Below, piece by piece: positions 24,701-36,539 of a stretch of 64,000 nt of DNA (its first letter is position 1; every line of letters starts with the position of its first letter). Location: contig CM082592.2 in assembly GCA_040954595.2 (NCBI GenBank), positions 9,796,001 to 9,860,000 of the forward strand. Direction: 5' to 3'. The position numbers and the translations under genes are program-made. The notes beneath the pieces were generated by a model, which was not told where the DNA came from, did no database searches, and saw only the letters and a program-made list of their open reading frames with translations. Source of the stretch: Balanoglossus misakiensis (Eukaryota > Hemichordata).

Positions 24701-25908
24701 ACATACTGATTCTTTTCATATTGGGTGTATTTGTCCTACTTACATTGTAAGATGATTACTTACTACAAAACTGTTGGCCTTTTTTCTCATGGTACTGCAG
24801 GAGTTTGCACGTCTCAACATGCCACCAATGCAGTTACATCAAAGCAAAGAAGTGATGCAGCTGTATTTCAGTCCGGCCAGCAACGAGGCCAGGAAGAGAC
24901 CCCGGTCGGACGAAGAAAGGGGAACACATCGGCCGTGGAAGAGGCAAAAATTGGCTGCAAGAATTGAACAAGACATGGAAGTGGATAATGATACCAGTAT
25001 GTAATATACAAGATTTCCTGCCATTGCATCTGATCTGTGTTTTTATTTCACCTGTATACCCAGAAGCTTGTTGCAGAGTTTGACATGGTACACACTTCAC
25101 CAAATCTTCTAATTACTGTGATTTTGTTTTTGTTGATGAAGGTGATGGTTCAGCTGGTCTTCTCTTCAAGCCCCCGCTACCCCCAGAGATGTCAGCGGGC
25201 ACCCCTCCTCCACCTCTCCCCTCCGACACGCCACCCAGCACTCCTGGCCGACAGACACCCACACACGTCGTGGAAAGTGACAGCGAGAAGGTGTTCACAA
25301 TCAACAGTGCCAGCAATAGTGGGCAGAACTCCAGATGCACCACGCCGGAACTCGAGGAGCTGGAACAGAAACAGCAGATGTTGTTGGCCGCCCTGGAAGA
25401 TGCGGGCGACAGCACCATGGGCATGGACTTGGCCGCCACCACCGATGACAGCCAGGGCACAGGAGACGGGGCCGAGAGCACGACCGAAGAAGAAAGAGCC
25501 AGCGTCCAGGAAGAAGTATCCACGGCAACCAGTGATGATGAACAGGGGGTTTCAAAAACTGACAGAACTTGTGAAAACTTAACAGACAGGACAGAATTGA
25601 CTGAAACATCAGAACAAATGTCCAATGGCAAATCGAACAATCAAATAACACCGGCTGTGTGTTCCACTGATGCCTCTGGAATTCCGGAGGAGGGTGTGAA
25701 TGGAAATCGGGAAGTCTCCAGTTCGGGATCGTGTACCCCTTCCAGAATCTCGGATTTGACCCACAAGAAGAGTCTGAAAGGAATTCCAGACGCCAAGAAT
25801 TTTGCTTCGGGTATATCTCCGTATAGGCCACACGAAAATGTCAAGCCAACCTCGGGAGTGTATCTCAAACTGCGAGGTATTATGAAGAAAATACAGAAAG
25901 ACAAATAA
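21723..25908 (+). CDS. ZCCHC8: Zinc finger CCHC domain-containing protein 8 (NEXT complex scaffold)
   Basis: Nuclear scaffold that bridges MTR4 and RBM7 in the nuclear exosome targeting complex, which sends short-lived transcripts to the exosome. Twelve exons: 21723-21885, 22289-22331, 22450-22524, 22669-22771, 22898-23073, 23302-23367, 23470-23533, 23661-23800, 24028-24176, 24401-24531, 24801-24996, 25142-25908. All phases close; 690 residues (human about 707). An acidic N-terminus precedes a coiled-coil start (EEISQLRRENLQLKQKL). The zinc knuckle CFNCGKEDHSLRDC has ligands C215, C218, H223, C228. A PSP domain follows (LPPFIYQMRLHGYPPG, IIEYPGFNVPLLPG). A Pro/Ser/acidic tail ends in a conserved ASGISPYRP...TSGVYLKLRGIM block. 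Intron 1 is U12-type AT-AC (see separate entry). Poly(A) signal at 26801. Confidence 0.96.
21886..22288 (+). other. U12-type AT-AC intron in ZCCHC8
   Basis: The intron begins atatccttt, a full match to the minor-spliceosome AT-AC 5' site, and ends tcttggcac. A consensus U12 branch site tccttaac lies at 22272-22279, about 9-10 nt before the terminal AC. No GT-AG pair in the interval restores the frame and the conserved ENLQLKQKL sequence. This AT-AC pair does, and it leaves a 43-nt exon 2. Confidence 0.9.
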
Positions 25909-26997
25909 CTGGTTGGGAATGCTTGAAAGTCAGCCATTTTTCCAGAGTACTGTTTTGCCAATGAAATGGGGAAAATGGTTGAGGCAATTTTAGAAATTTA
26001 TTTTTAAAAAAAGAACAGTTTCAGAGCTGGACAGTCTTGTATTATTTTAACTACTGTAGCCTATGATTGAGCAAATGAGTTGCCTGAGCAAAAATGTAAA
26101 CTAAAGGAAAACCCTTTCTTGGGCAAAAATTAACAAGTTCTTCATTTTAACATGTGCTGATCCTAAGTCATACTTTAAAACTACATGTATGTGAAGGAGG
26201 GACATTTGATTTTAGAAACAAATGACACTTGGGATGTTTTAAATGAACAAAAGAATTTTGTCTGTTAGGACTGAAGTAGCATGGCAACACAATAATTTGT
26301 TAATAGCAAAATACCCTTTTCACCACAGTTATTTGATCTTGGACTTGGTACACAATGAAATAAGGGGTGAAAGGGTCAGACATTTTTTTTTTTAATTTAG
26401 TGGGGGACAATGTTTGAATATTGAGTTGAGAACAACCCTGTGATGCAACTTTGTAAAACTGAATATTTTATCATTGTGAATTCTGTTTAAATTTTATAAC
26501 TTTGTACATGTATACCACACAACCAATCTGGACATGTGGCAAAGTGGCAAGACATTGTCTTAGTACAACACAGTCAAATGCATTCTGATTGGTTGATCAT
26601 AGACAGTAGCCATTTGTAATTTCCATAAATTTAAATAGCCACTTTTTAGAATTATCAATGTATTTTGTAATTAAATGGATGGGGAAATTTCTCCTCCGTG
26701 ATATGCCAAGTCTTGTACCATAAATATGATGTTTGCATCCAACTTATTTTGTGTATCGTTTCTACTTATTTGCTTCCATTGTCCGTTGTGTGTATATGGC
26801 AATAAATGTTCATGTAAAGGCTGGAAAAGTGTGTATGTGTGCGCGCGCAATGAATGTATGTGATTGTATGCTACAGAGAGGTCCCAAAGTAACTTCAATT
26901 ACTTGAAATTAGCCAATATGAGACCGGACGGAAAGAAAGTAGTAGGCAACGAAATTGACGTACAGTATATCAGCCACTGGTCGAAAGACACGTCCAT
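25909..26997. other. ZCCHC8 3' UTR and convergent gene end
   Basis: AT-rich 3' UTR with a poly(A) signal aataaa at 26801-26806. The remaining 190 bp lead into the end of the convergent membrane-protein gene. No further gene seen. Confidence 0.6.
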
Positions 26998-28317
26998 TCA
27001 GCCGTCATTTGACCATTGATCTTCCAGTAGTTTAGTTGACTTATTGCCGACGTAGAACATCTTGAAATAGAAGCTCGCAAAGGAGTATCTGAAAGAAGAC
27101 ACAATTAAAAACAGGTAAGCATTTTAAGTGAAATGGAACCTGTGAGCAGCAAGTTTTCCCCTCCTTGTTTCAACGTGACCTTTTTGTGGTGTCTGTTTGA
27201 TGTTATAAAATGGGTACAGGAAGTAGTGGTTTTGTTGAGTGAATTATTTATGTCGGTGGACATACCAAATTCAAAAGAGATAAGATATCTTGGAAGTGGG
27301 TAATTCATCAAGCATACCTACCGCAAAGCAACTGTCAAGGTCATCCCAACACATTCCAAATATTTCCACAAAGTCGGTGAGCTTTGCACAGTTGTCAAAG
27401 TTAACGTCAGATAAATGGTATAGATCAGGAACTCGACTAAGTTGGTCATTCCAGCATAGACTAATATTGCTGAGTACAATTTGCGAAAGCACCAGGCCTG
27501 ACCTAGTAACTTTCTTCTATTACCATCGGATTGGTTGAGCGCGACAAGTAAAATGAACCACGAAGTCAATCCAAATGGTAAAGTAAGGTAACGAAAAGCG
27601 CCCTGCAGAAGATTTCTTATGTTAATTGCGAAAACGGCAATGTGGTATATCACAGAGAAGCAGAGCATGATAAGAGTAGTTGAGAACCAATACATGTGGA
27701 GGAATAGGCGAATGTTTTCCAAATTCACACGACACGGGCAACAGCCATAGGCTCGAGTCATTACAAGTCCAACAACCACAATGGACACAAGAGGCTCAAC
27801 TGTTTCAGCAAACAAACGAAGTTCATCAGCAGCTGTGAAGGATTCCGACTCGACACTGCACAGAGCCGTTGTAAATTCCTGATCGTGGAGACAGAACAAG
27901 GCGATGCTGAAATCGGTGACCATCAGAATTGAGCCGATGGTAATTAAACCGATGAGCACGACAATCCAGCATCGATCTTTCATCTTCTCGCAGTGCCCTT
28001 GGTTTTGGTTACCTTCAGAGCGGGACTCATTTGCTTCAAGATCTAAGTAACATACAGGACAATGATTCACACTGGTTAAAATAGCGAGTCCAATCTTCAC
28101 TGAACGTCCCCGAATGCGCATTCAAAATGCACGGGATATAATCCTTGGTGGAATAGCACACAGAAATGATTATTAGATGAACAAGTTTGTTTACTTATCA
28201 TCACCAACTATCAAACATACTGTTGTCTGAAAGAGACCTAAAAAGCAAACCGGAATGGATAATACTGAATATCTTACCTTCCCTGGGACGCATAGCAATT
28301 TGTTCCGTAGACGCCAT
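26998..28317 (-). CDS. Unrecognised polytopic membrane protein, about six TM segments
   Basis: Three exons splice in phase: 28278-28317 (starts MASTEQIAMRPRE), 27322-28099 and 26998-27088, giving 302 residues. Strongly hydrophobic segments lie near residues 58-82, 110-130, 147-172, 183-201, 222-248 and 259-285. A Cys/His-containing hydrophilic N-terminus (NHCPVCYLD, then GHCEKM) precedes the first. A CCPC cluster sits in the loop after the second, and the tail is short and polar (NKSTKLLEDQWSNDG). There is no DRY or NPxxY motif, so it is not an ordinary class-A GPCR. Some features recall TMEM26-like proteins (a ...EF after a TM Gly, and YFK near the C-terminus), but the match is too weak to name it. 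A GTG- or ATG-initiated longer exon 2 is possible, but the spliced form gives a better start. Confidence 0.72.
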
Positions 28318-29451
28318 GTTCTTTATGTTGGCTTGCATTCCAGTTAGCACAGCAAATAAAATATGTGACAAATTAACTCAACTTTGTTTTCGAAGTATAC
28401 TTCATGTTGATTTATGAAGCGGTCCACACTTCTTGTTGATTTATGAAACCAGTTTCAGTAACCTTTACTCATTCTGTTTGATTGTATAAGACGTTGTCAA
28501 ATGTTACCCATGCTGCTTGTAAGATTACATATTATCAAAAATTATGAAATTTTTCAGGCAAAATCTATATCTAATGGCCTCGAGAAATGTTTATGAAAAG
28601 TTTAGAGTATTCATATTGCTGAGAAAGAAAAATCACATAAACAAGTATGTTTCAACTCTATAGTAAAAAGTGTTCAGGCGGAACCAATTCTCCCCTAAAT
28701 CTATGTTTGTCCAACTCTCGATGTAGTGTGCAAATAGTTAATGTATCATTCCGACCCGCGTTACCTGACCTGTCAGACATGTTGACATAAAAATATAGTT
28801 CTAAACATTTTTGACAAACAAACAGTCGAATCATGCGGATGACGTAAAACTAAAAAAACAAGTTGAAGCAATTTATTGATAAATTCCAAATACGGGTTCA
28901 CGCCCAAAAATAGACATGTCATATATAGAAGTAGCACGAACATGAAGTTTCAAGAAGGGAGCTTTAAAAGCTAATTATTATCTGTATATTAGAATGTTAT
29001 CTCAATTAACTAAGCAGCCACAATGTTACATAGAACATTGCCATTAATTCCAGTGTTCAAATTCTCCATGGACGTTGCCTTCTCATTTACAGACATCTGA
29101 ATATAGAACAGCCAAAACCAGCAAATGTAAAGATCCAGCCAACCCTACATCTGATTTTAATCAGACTGCAGCATGATAAGACCCTGGATATGTAGGATGT
29201 ACTCTTGATTACATTGTTCTTGCCCCCCCCCCTAAAAAATATATAATATAGAACTACAACTAGGTTCTGTCATCATGTCTTACGTCTTACACTATACTGA
29301 CAATTTCAGCTCCTTTCTTCCTGAATATGGGTATACACTATAAACATTTTACAGTCTTTTCTGGAAATGATCACTGCATTTTGTTCCGTATACAATGACG
29401 GCAACAGCTTGCCCGGTGGTAGTGTTGATTTTTCGACACGTCTGTCACATT
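28318..29451. other. Intergenic, nothing recognised
   Basis: AT-rich spacer between the promoter of the membrane-protein gene and the 3' end of the quinone oxidoreductase gene. A 9-10 base C tract occurs at about 29223. No coding or repeat structure recognised. Confidence 0.5.
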
Positions 29452-32400
29452 CTAGTTACAGATGTTCAGTATTTGTTTGCCCCCGAACGAACTGGACTTT
29501 CCCAGGTTTTGTACTGCAATGGCGGCGTCTTCCAGGGAATACTGTCTGCCAACAACTGGAACCAGTAATCCAGCTTTGACTTTACTTTCGATGAATTCAA
29601 ACCCTTCCTCTAGCTCTGTCTGGGATTAAATAGTATTTGTAAATGTTTCAGAACCTGTCGGAAACAGATGTCAACCCATGACATTGTGCCCATTATTATG
29701 ATATACCGGTAACTTTATTTTAGAGGTTACATCACTTTTTAATACAGGAGAAAAAAGTGTTACTTCTCTTATCAAAGTTCTACATCCAAGCTGTAATGAA
29801 TCACACTTACTTTTGTAGCTGTTATTAATCCCACTCCGAGCATGTTCAACTCTTTGGGCATGAGACCCTCTAGATTGGTTTGTAGCTGACCTGGACCTCT
29901 TCCAATAATCTTTTGGAAGACAATGATTGAGTTGTTATAAGAGATTTTAAGAGACCCCATGCCTGTGTTATATCTACACGCATGAATCATACATGAATGA
30001 ACTCTGCTTACCATAATCCTCCCCTTTGAAGCTGCCATCTTTATATCTCCTTCCAGATTTAATGAAGTTGTTGTTTCCACAATAAGATTAACACCTTTTC
30101 CACCAGTCGCTTCCTAAAATATCAAATCCATGCAAAAGCAATACAATTACAACATGCAATATGTTTTGTCCACCACAACTCTTCCCACGACTAGTGACAA
30201 TGGGTGCTTCTAGCGTTTGTGTCTCAATATAATATAATTTAGCTTTCGAGACATGTTAACTTTTCCCCTGTCTACTACAAATGATTCTTCACTCACCAGG
30301 ACCTGATTCACGTGATCTGGTGTTTTGTGATTAAAGACGAAATCAGCCCCATTTTGCTTCACAAGATTTTCTCCTTCAGCTGTGCTCGCTGTGCCAATTA
30401 TTTTCAGACCCAACGCCCGTGCCACCTGACAGCAAGCTAATCCAACCTGCAAAAATAAGAATTCACCTATAGACTATGTTCTTTTTCCACAAGGAAATTT
30501 TATTGAGTGATAGTCCCCTTGTTCGCCAAGCTACAATGCATGAAAAGACAACATTGCAGATAACTGCTGGATGAAAAATGTAACTGAGTTAATATTGCAA
30601 GAAAATTCAAGATGGTGTGAACTTACCGAACCACTAGCTCCGTGGATCAGAACAGTTTCCCCGCTTTGTGCCTTACCTCTGAAAGTAAAATACAAAGTAA
30701 GCTTCTTGTTTCACTGATATCAGGTTTTGTAAGAACCTATCCGCCATGTCTGTTTGACATGTGACAGCCGTGTCAACTGCGCATGTGCGACATGAATAAA
30801 GCAATACCGCCACCAACAACTTAGAAGTGTTGCATGGCAACACAACTGCAGTTTGAAGTACAGTGAGTCATCCATCACTTTTCCATTGTATGGGTTGAAC
30901 GTTCGTTTAATCATGTTGAAGAAGAGCTTTGTAAACTCGGATAACAGTAGTCACAGACCTGTAAACGATAGCTCTGTAGGCAGTTAGGTAGGGCGTCGCC
31001 AACACCGCGCCTTGTTGGAAGCTTATATTTTCTGGCAGAGGGCGCACTTCGTCTTCGTTCACCGAAACGTGTTCCGCATAGAACCCCATCTTTCTCGAAA
31101 ACACGTAAACACGGTCTCCAGGCTAAAAACAAACAAGCACGGTATTCAAAACAGGTTGGCAAAGTTTTACCATACTTCGGACTGGATAGGAAGGAACATA
31201 TAAGGAACCAACTTCATGATGATGTTGAGTTTTGGTTTAGGTCCCCTGGCATCCTTACAGGCATTTTGCTCACTCAAAAGCAATTGGAAATTTTGTTGAA
31301 ATGAAAAAGATGCATCCGGAAACACACAAATCAACGTACCTTGAACTTGGTGACGTCATTACCAACGTCTCCCACTATACCTGCTGCATCGAGTCCGGGT
31401 ATGAAAGGAGGCCGCGCTTGAAGGCGTTTGAACTGGCCAGTAATGATCCCTTTGTCGATTGAGTTGACCCCTGCAGCGTGGATTCGGACAGATATCTGCG
31501 AAAATCGGACGGAGAATAATGGTAACGCTCATTATTACACAAATTTCACACAAAGTAGAAAAAAGAATCTTTAGATGATACGTATAGCAAAAGTGTACAC
31601 AAAATCACCATATTTTCATGATTGCCATTGAATAACACGACAGTACATATACTATTGGAGTTCAAAGGAATACTTCACCATAGACCCTCTAGATGCAAAA
31701 CAGCGGTAAATCACGAGGTATGTGATTTCAGTCTCTCACAGAAACCACATAAAAAATCATATTCCCGCAGCCTCAGCTTAAGACTATTTGAGTTTCATAT
31801 CGGCAAATCCGCACAATAATTTGACTGCATTACTGTTTGTGCATTCCTCTCGATCGGGTAAAACTAATGAGGGCATTACATATTAGTTAGTTTTAAATTT
31901 CGGTCTAATGTGCTGTAATTAAAAGTTTTGGTTCCCCCTGTAGTGTAAAGGTGGTTGTCACTGCCCCATCTGTGAATTATTATAAGAATTATTTCCCCAG
32001 ATGAGCCAACATTTTACAGTTGACCAGCAAAGAGAGCGGATATTCGGTGCGTAAACAAGGTGTTTACTGGTTAGAATGGCAACCAATCTTTTAGATTGAC
32101 CTCCTCTTATGTCGGAAACGGGGCCACAGATACCACGTATTCCAACGTGTTGCCTGACAACGCGTCATCATACATCTATATGCTAATACAGTTGAGTTTT
32201 TGAGTCACAGTTTTTGCGCTCCATGAAGTGACGACAGTGCTGAACTTACAATTCGAACTTGAATATTGGCCATTTCAACGTGCTCCAGACTGGGTCGATA
32301 ATCAGAAGAATAGCAGTTCTCACAGTGAACTGAATAAGAAATAAACTGGGGGAAAATTAACTACTTTTCTGAATCCATCAGAGGTCAACTTTGGCGATAA

Positions 32401-33933
32401 TTTCGGTACTTTTGTTCTGTATCAACTTGTCTTTTAGCTCCCCCCCCCCCCCCACAACATGATAAGACGTCCAGAATGTGTGTGCGCAGTCTTATTGCCA
32501 GACAGAGTTCCCGAACACCTGTGGAGTGGCATTGCGAGAATATTTTCATATTTTTCCGGACCTTCGGACAAGCTGATAATTACCTAAAATCCCACTAGCT
32601 TAAGCTTATCGTTTGAACTGTCTGTGCACTTTCGTACCCGGCGTTGTTTGCTCTCTGTCGTATGAAAATAACAAACTGCCTAGCCACGCAGTGCCTCACA
32701 AGGTCACGGTCTCGCGAGTGGAATTTGGCAAACGGGTTATTGACCGTGGATTACCTATAGGCATGACCTGTCAGTGACCGTGTACACGTTACAGGTGGCA
32801 CTAGACACCACCGCCACAACAAGGCTGATTTTGCAGTTACCCCCCCCCCTTCCCCACCAACACACACACCTTGTTCCAGCCAGTGCCTGGTAAACGTAAT
32901 GGATTCCCCCCCCCCCCTCCCCTTTTCGTCTAACTTTTGTGTTTGTCAAAACAGAGTAATGAACACCTTTAGTTTTTACGAGCGTGTGTGTATTGTCCCA
33001 AGTAGTAGCGGACCAGGATATCAACACAAGGTTGCGCCGTATCCGTGTCGTGTCCTATTTTGCAGTTGTTTGTTGTTTGTCTTTATCTTATTACTTAATA
33101 TCGGCCACTGTTTACTTACAAGTCAAAGTACGATTTTTAATAAACCTTCGCCATTCTTTTAATTAACAGGCCCATAAAAGAAGTTTTTTATTGGCCTAAA
33201 TACTAGTATGGTTACGGAAAGAACGCGGAAAATCAAATTATGAATAGTGATTAATAATTTCGTTGCCCGTTACCACAGAAACGAGGAGATAAATTTCACA
33301 GTTGTCACAAAATTCAGATCTAAGTAACAGCACGATTGAAAGCAATGACTCGAGTTGTAAAAAGGGATTTCGAGTATGGTGGAACTGACAAGGTACTAGA
33401 GGCCCCGGCCCTGGTGCTCTTCCCGGCAAAAAACTGCCAATTGAAGAGAGATGCCCGCGATGTTGCGGGTTCAACATAGATAATTCGCACCTGTTCCAGT
33501 CATCCTATCCTAAGTAGACATACTTTGAGTGTTTGCTGTGGATGAATTATATAAATAAATATAACGGAAACACTGCCACAGTACTTGTTTTTTTATACTT
33601 CAATTCAGATGTTTCCGCCAGAGAAAATTTGCAACTTGAAGAAAAATGCTGACTCGGCATTCATATTTTAAGACCCTCTAACTGAAACACTCGCGATTGG
33701 GACATCATCGTTTTCTGTTTATCTTTGTTGTCTTGTCGTGCTTGTTTTAAATATATTGACGTTAACACACACACAAAAACCAGGAAAATGAAAAAATTTT
33801 GGTTTTTAAATTTTGCTTGGTCGTCATGACGCCGTTGCCTTACCTTCCGAGCGCCAACTTCGGGTTTCGCCGCATCATTGCGAACTTCAAGACAACAGGG
33901 CTCCTCAAAACTCGTCACATATACGGCTCTCAT
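29452..33933 (-). CDS. CRYZ: Quinone oxidoreductase, zeta-crystallin type
   Basis: Medium-chain dehydrogenase/reductase of the zinc-free zeta-crystallin type, a cytosolic NADPH-dependent one-electron quinone reductase in its relatives. Eight coding exons, from the ATG: 33844-33933, 31340-31495, 30959-31122, 30627-30678, 30297-30446, 30012-30113, 29811-29909, 29452-29619. They give 326 residues (human 329). Landmarks are MRAVYVTSFEEP, VRIHAAGVNSIDK, the nucleotide-binding loop VLIHGASGSVGLACCQVA, ADFVFNHKTPDH and a C-terminal LEDAAIAVQNLGKSSSFGGK. Alcohol-dehydrogenase zinc ligands are not evident. The donor after exon 3 (ag then gtctgtg) is weak but needed for phase. Intron 1 is 2.3 kb with poly-C tracts. 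An upstream TTG would extend the frame, but the ATG start fits the family. Confidence 0.95.
32440..32924. repeat. Cluster of poly-C tracts in CRYZ intron 1
   Basis: Mononucleotide C runs of about 14 (32440-32453), 10 (32840-32849) and 12 (32906-32917), with a short (ca)n tract near 32861. They lie inside the first intron of the quinone oxidoreductase gene. Confidence 0.9.
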
Positions 33934-34855
33934 TTTTTGTAGCTTCAATTCAATTCAAACGACACACAGGACCACTTCTTTGCTTTTCTCGGGATCGGGG
34001 GACTGGTATGTAATCGGAGAAGTAAGTGTATCAACGTTTGCTTCGTAATCGGACACACAGGTGAGTGCCACGGACTTTTATGCGGATAACGTGTAAAGTG
34101 CGCACGCGTAAAATGGGTTAAAATCATAACGCACAGAAGAGAGATTACGGGGCGGGGTTAAATAAGTCACGTGTTCGGTAAACGCAATTTCTTACATTTG
34201 GGTGAGGGAATACCGTGCGCAAATTCTCACTGAGATTTGAAGGAGCATTTTCAATGCGAGAACTAGAATTCATAGCTCAATATCTCTATAACACTTCCAC
34301 ACTTTCAGGGGAGGGAGGGGGATTCAGATCAAACGCAATGAGATGCCTTTATCTTTTGCACATGTTTTATTACACCTTGACATATGCTGCTCTTATGTCA
34401 CCGCGAGAGGTGAGCTGACATAATACAATTTCACCACCCCGGCGCTCGGCTGTCAGTAAAACCAACGAATATTTATACCTGTGTACCGCTCACCTATGAC
34501 ACCGCTTGGGTTGCATTGTAATAAGACACAGCACAAATACAGAATAGCAAAAATGACGTGGGTAGTTTGGGTTCATTATTACATGCATTTTCAATACCTG
34601 TGTGTTTTACCCGGAATGAAAAATGTACATTTCAGATTATCATTTAAATTTTGTTGAAATTTGTCGAAATTTTATATAGGTCTATCTCCACATTTCTTAC
34701 TGGGAAACGTAAATCAATAAACAAATAGATAAAAAAAATGCCCTTTGATTCCTACAAGGGAAAAAGTTTGGGAATTTCGTTGACTGGTTTACGGAGAATA
34801 CATTGTGTAGTTACTGAGAATGTGTTACGTAATGTGTACGCTGACCATGGATTGT
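33934..34855. other. CRYZ promoter region up to the transposon
   Basis: Upstream DNA of the minus-strand oxidoreductase gene. No gene is recognised. Its right end is the left target-site copy of the transposon. Confidence 0.5.
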
Positions 34856-34863
34856 GTGAAACC
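34856..34863. repeat. Target-site duplication, left copy
   Basis: gtgaaacc, identical to 44179-44186 at the other end of the element. Confidence 0.9.
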
Positions 34864-34895
34864 ATAGACAGTGGAGAAAAGACGGACGTGCTACT
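34861..34895 (+). repeat. Left terminal inverted repeat
   Basis: Begins accatagacagtgg, continues agaaaagacgg and ends acgtgctact. It is the exact reverse complement of 44146-44180 over 35 bp. The outermost 2-3 bases overlap the target duplication. Confidence 0.97.
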
Positions 34896-34934
34896 GCCGC
34901 AGACAACAAAGGAAAACGGCGATAATCCGGGAGC

Positions 34935-34945
34935 AACGTCTGTTG
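34935..34945 (+). repeat. Left subterminal 11-bp inverted repeat
   Basis: aacgtctgttg, 71 bp inside the left end; its exact reverse complement is at 44116-44126. P elements are known to have internal 11-bp inverted repeats near each end. Confidence 0.75.
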
Positions 34946-35223
34946 GGTAACGGCCCGGTAATACCCATGTTGCAACACCGTGTAAACAGTCAGTCGCCAT
35001 CTTGGATTTGACCGTACCGCATCTACTACGCGTGTTCCCTTTTTGCCATTGTTTTTCGTTTTTCCCCTGGTTCCTTTACCCCGTGCCTGTTGTTCGACCA
35101 GTTATACATCTAGTAGGTAAGTGTGTTTAGTTTTTTTTGTGTAGATAGTTACCTTCGATGTAAAATACAATCGCTGGTCGTCATGTTTGACTACTCGTGT
35201 CCACATATGTAGCGATATGTGAG

Positions 35224-35235
35224 CATAGACAGTGG
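35224..35235 (+). repeat. Internal copy of the terminal core motif
   Basis: catagacagtgg identical to the outer 12 bp of the element, followed by ctatg so that catag...ctatg forms a small inverted repeat. Related copies are at 36105-36115 (atagacagtgg), 40011-40022 (catagacagtgg, with an inverted ccactgtct at 40033-40041), 42782-42790 (catagacag then ctatg) and 43514-43523 (catagacagt). Confidence 0.8.
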
Positions 35236-36539
35236 CTATGGTGTGAGTTTACCCCTTTTACGACAAATTTATGACATGAAACAGAAAATCGTTTTTTTGT
35301 GATCAATCTTTAGAATGTCAGCATTTGCAATGGGGATTTTGTTTGTGGCTAAATGTGACAGAAACGTCGTTTTTATGGGGGGAAATATTTGTTTGGGACG
35401 CCTATTTCCGACCAGTTTGTCTTTGCTGAGGTGCAGAAAAGTGCGATTACGTAGTCAGATTTCTTCATAATTTCGGGTTTGTGGCTATCTTTGTTTGTCG
35501 TTATGGTGTACATATTGTAATAATATAAAAAATACGACTTGTGTTTTTAAATTCGTGCGTTTTTATGTAGAATTACCTCGTGAGGCCTCGTACGTTTGTC
35601 GGGTAGGGTGAGTGCGTCATTAGTGTTACGTTTCCCCCTTTTGAGATAAATTCGTAACAAAAAACAGAAAGTTGTATATATGTAGTCGTCCTTTAGGATG
35701 TTGGGATTTGCAACATGAATGTTTCGTGTGCCTAGCTTGCCCAGAAATGGTTTTATCGGACGGGAAATATGGTGTTGTCGCGTCAGCGGGCGCCATCTTT
35801 CTTCCCGTAATTCCCTATTGAATACACTGCTCTTTGTTTAGAAAGAAACTTGGTACAGCAACTCCAGCTGTTGTGTATCCGGTCATTTTTGCGTACTTAT
35901 CACCGATCGGGGATTGTGTATAGTCATCGAAAAAAACATGTCACGAACGGACAATTAATCTGTTTGAAGTCAATATTTTGCATGGTGATTTTTTTGTATA
36001 TCAATGCCAGAAAGACAATTTGTACATTTTTTTTGAGTGATGACCTTTGGGTGCCAGGTCACATTTGATTTGGGTCATCCATGAACTTAGCCTTGAGTTC
36101 TAAGATAGACAGTGGCTCAACTGTGTCTGTTCATGGACTTGAGATGTTTGATGATTCTAACAATTTAAAGCTGTGAAAAGACAGATTAGTTTTTAATGTA
36201 CAGTGGAGCTTGTTTTGTTATTTCATAGGCTATTATAATGATTTATGTGGGACTGCAACAACAAAGCCTGTGGTTATTGAGTTATTTGATCACAACTTCA
36301 TGCATTATCAAAATTTCTGTTAATTAAAATCAATCAATATTCCGAGCTTTTTTTTACCAAGGCGCAATATCATTGTTGGCCTGCAATTCTGCTACCAGAT
36401 CAAAAACATTTTTCCTAGTATCCATAAGGCCTTAAGTTTTGAAAACTATTTATTTAGGTAAGGTGCATGCATATACAATATTATCTTCCGATATTTCAGT
36501 GAGCTTATTCTTTCTTTTCTATTCTAACAGAATACTGTC

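Noticed and set aside
33934-33948. Upstream TTG start extending the quinone oxidoreductase by five residues
   Set aside because: The ATG at 33933 gives the family-typical MRAVYV start; non-ATG initiation is not needed.
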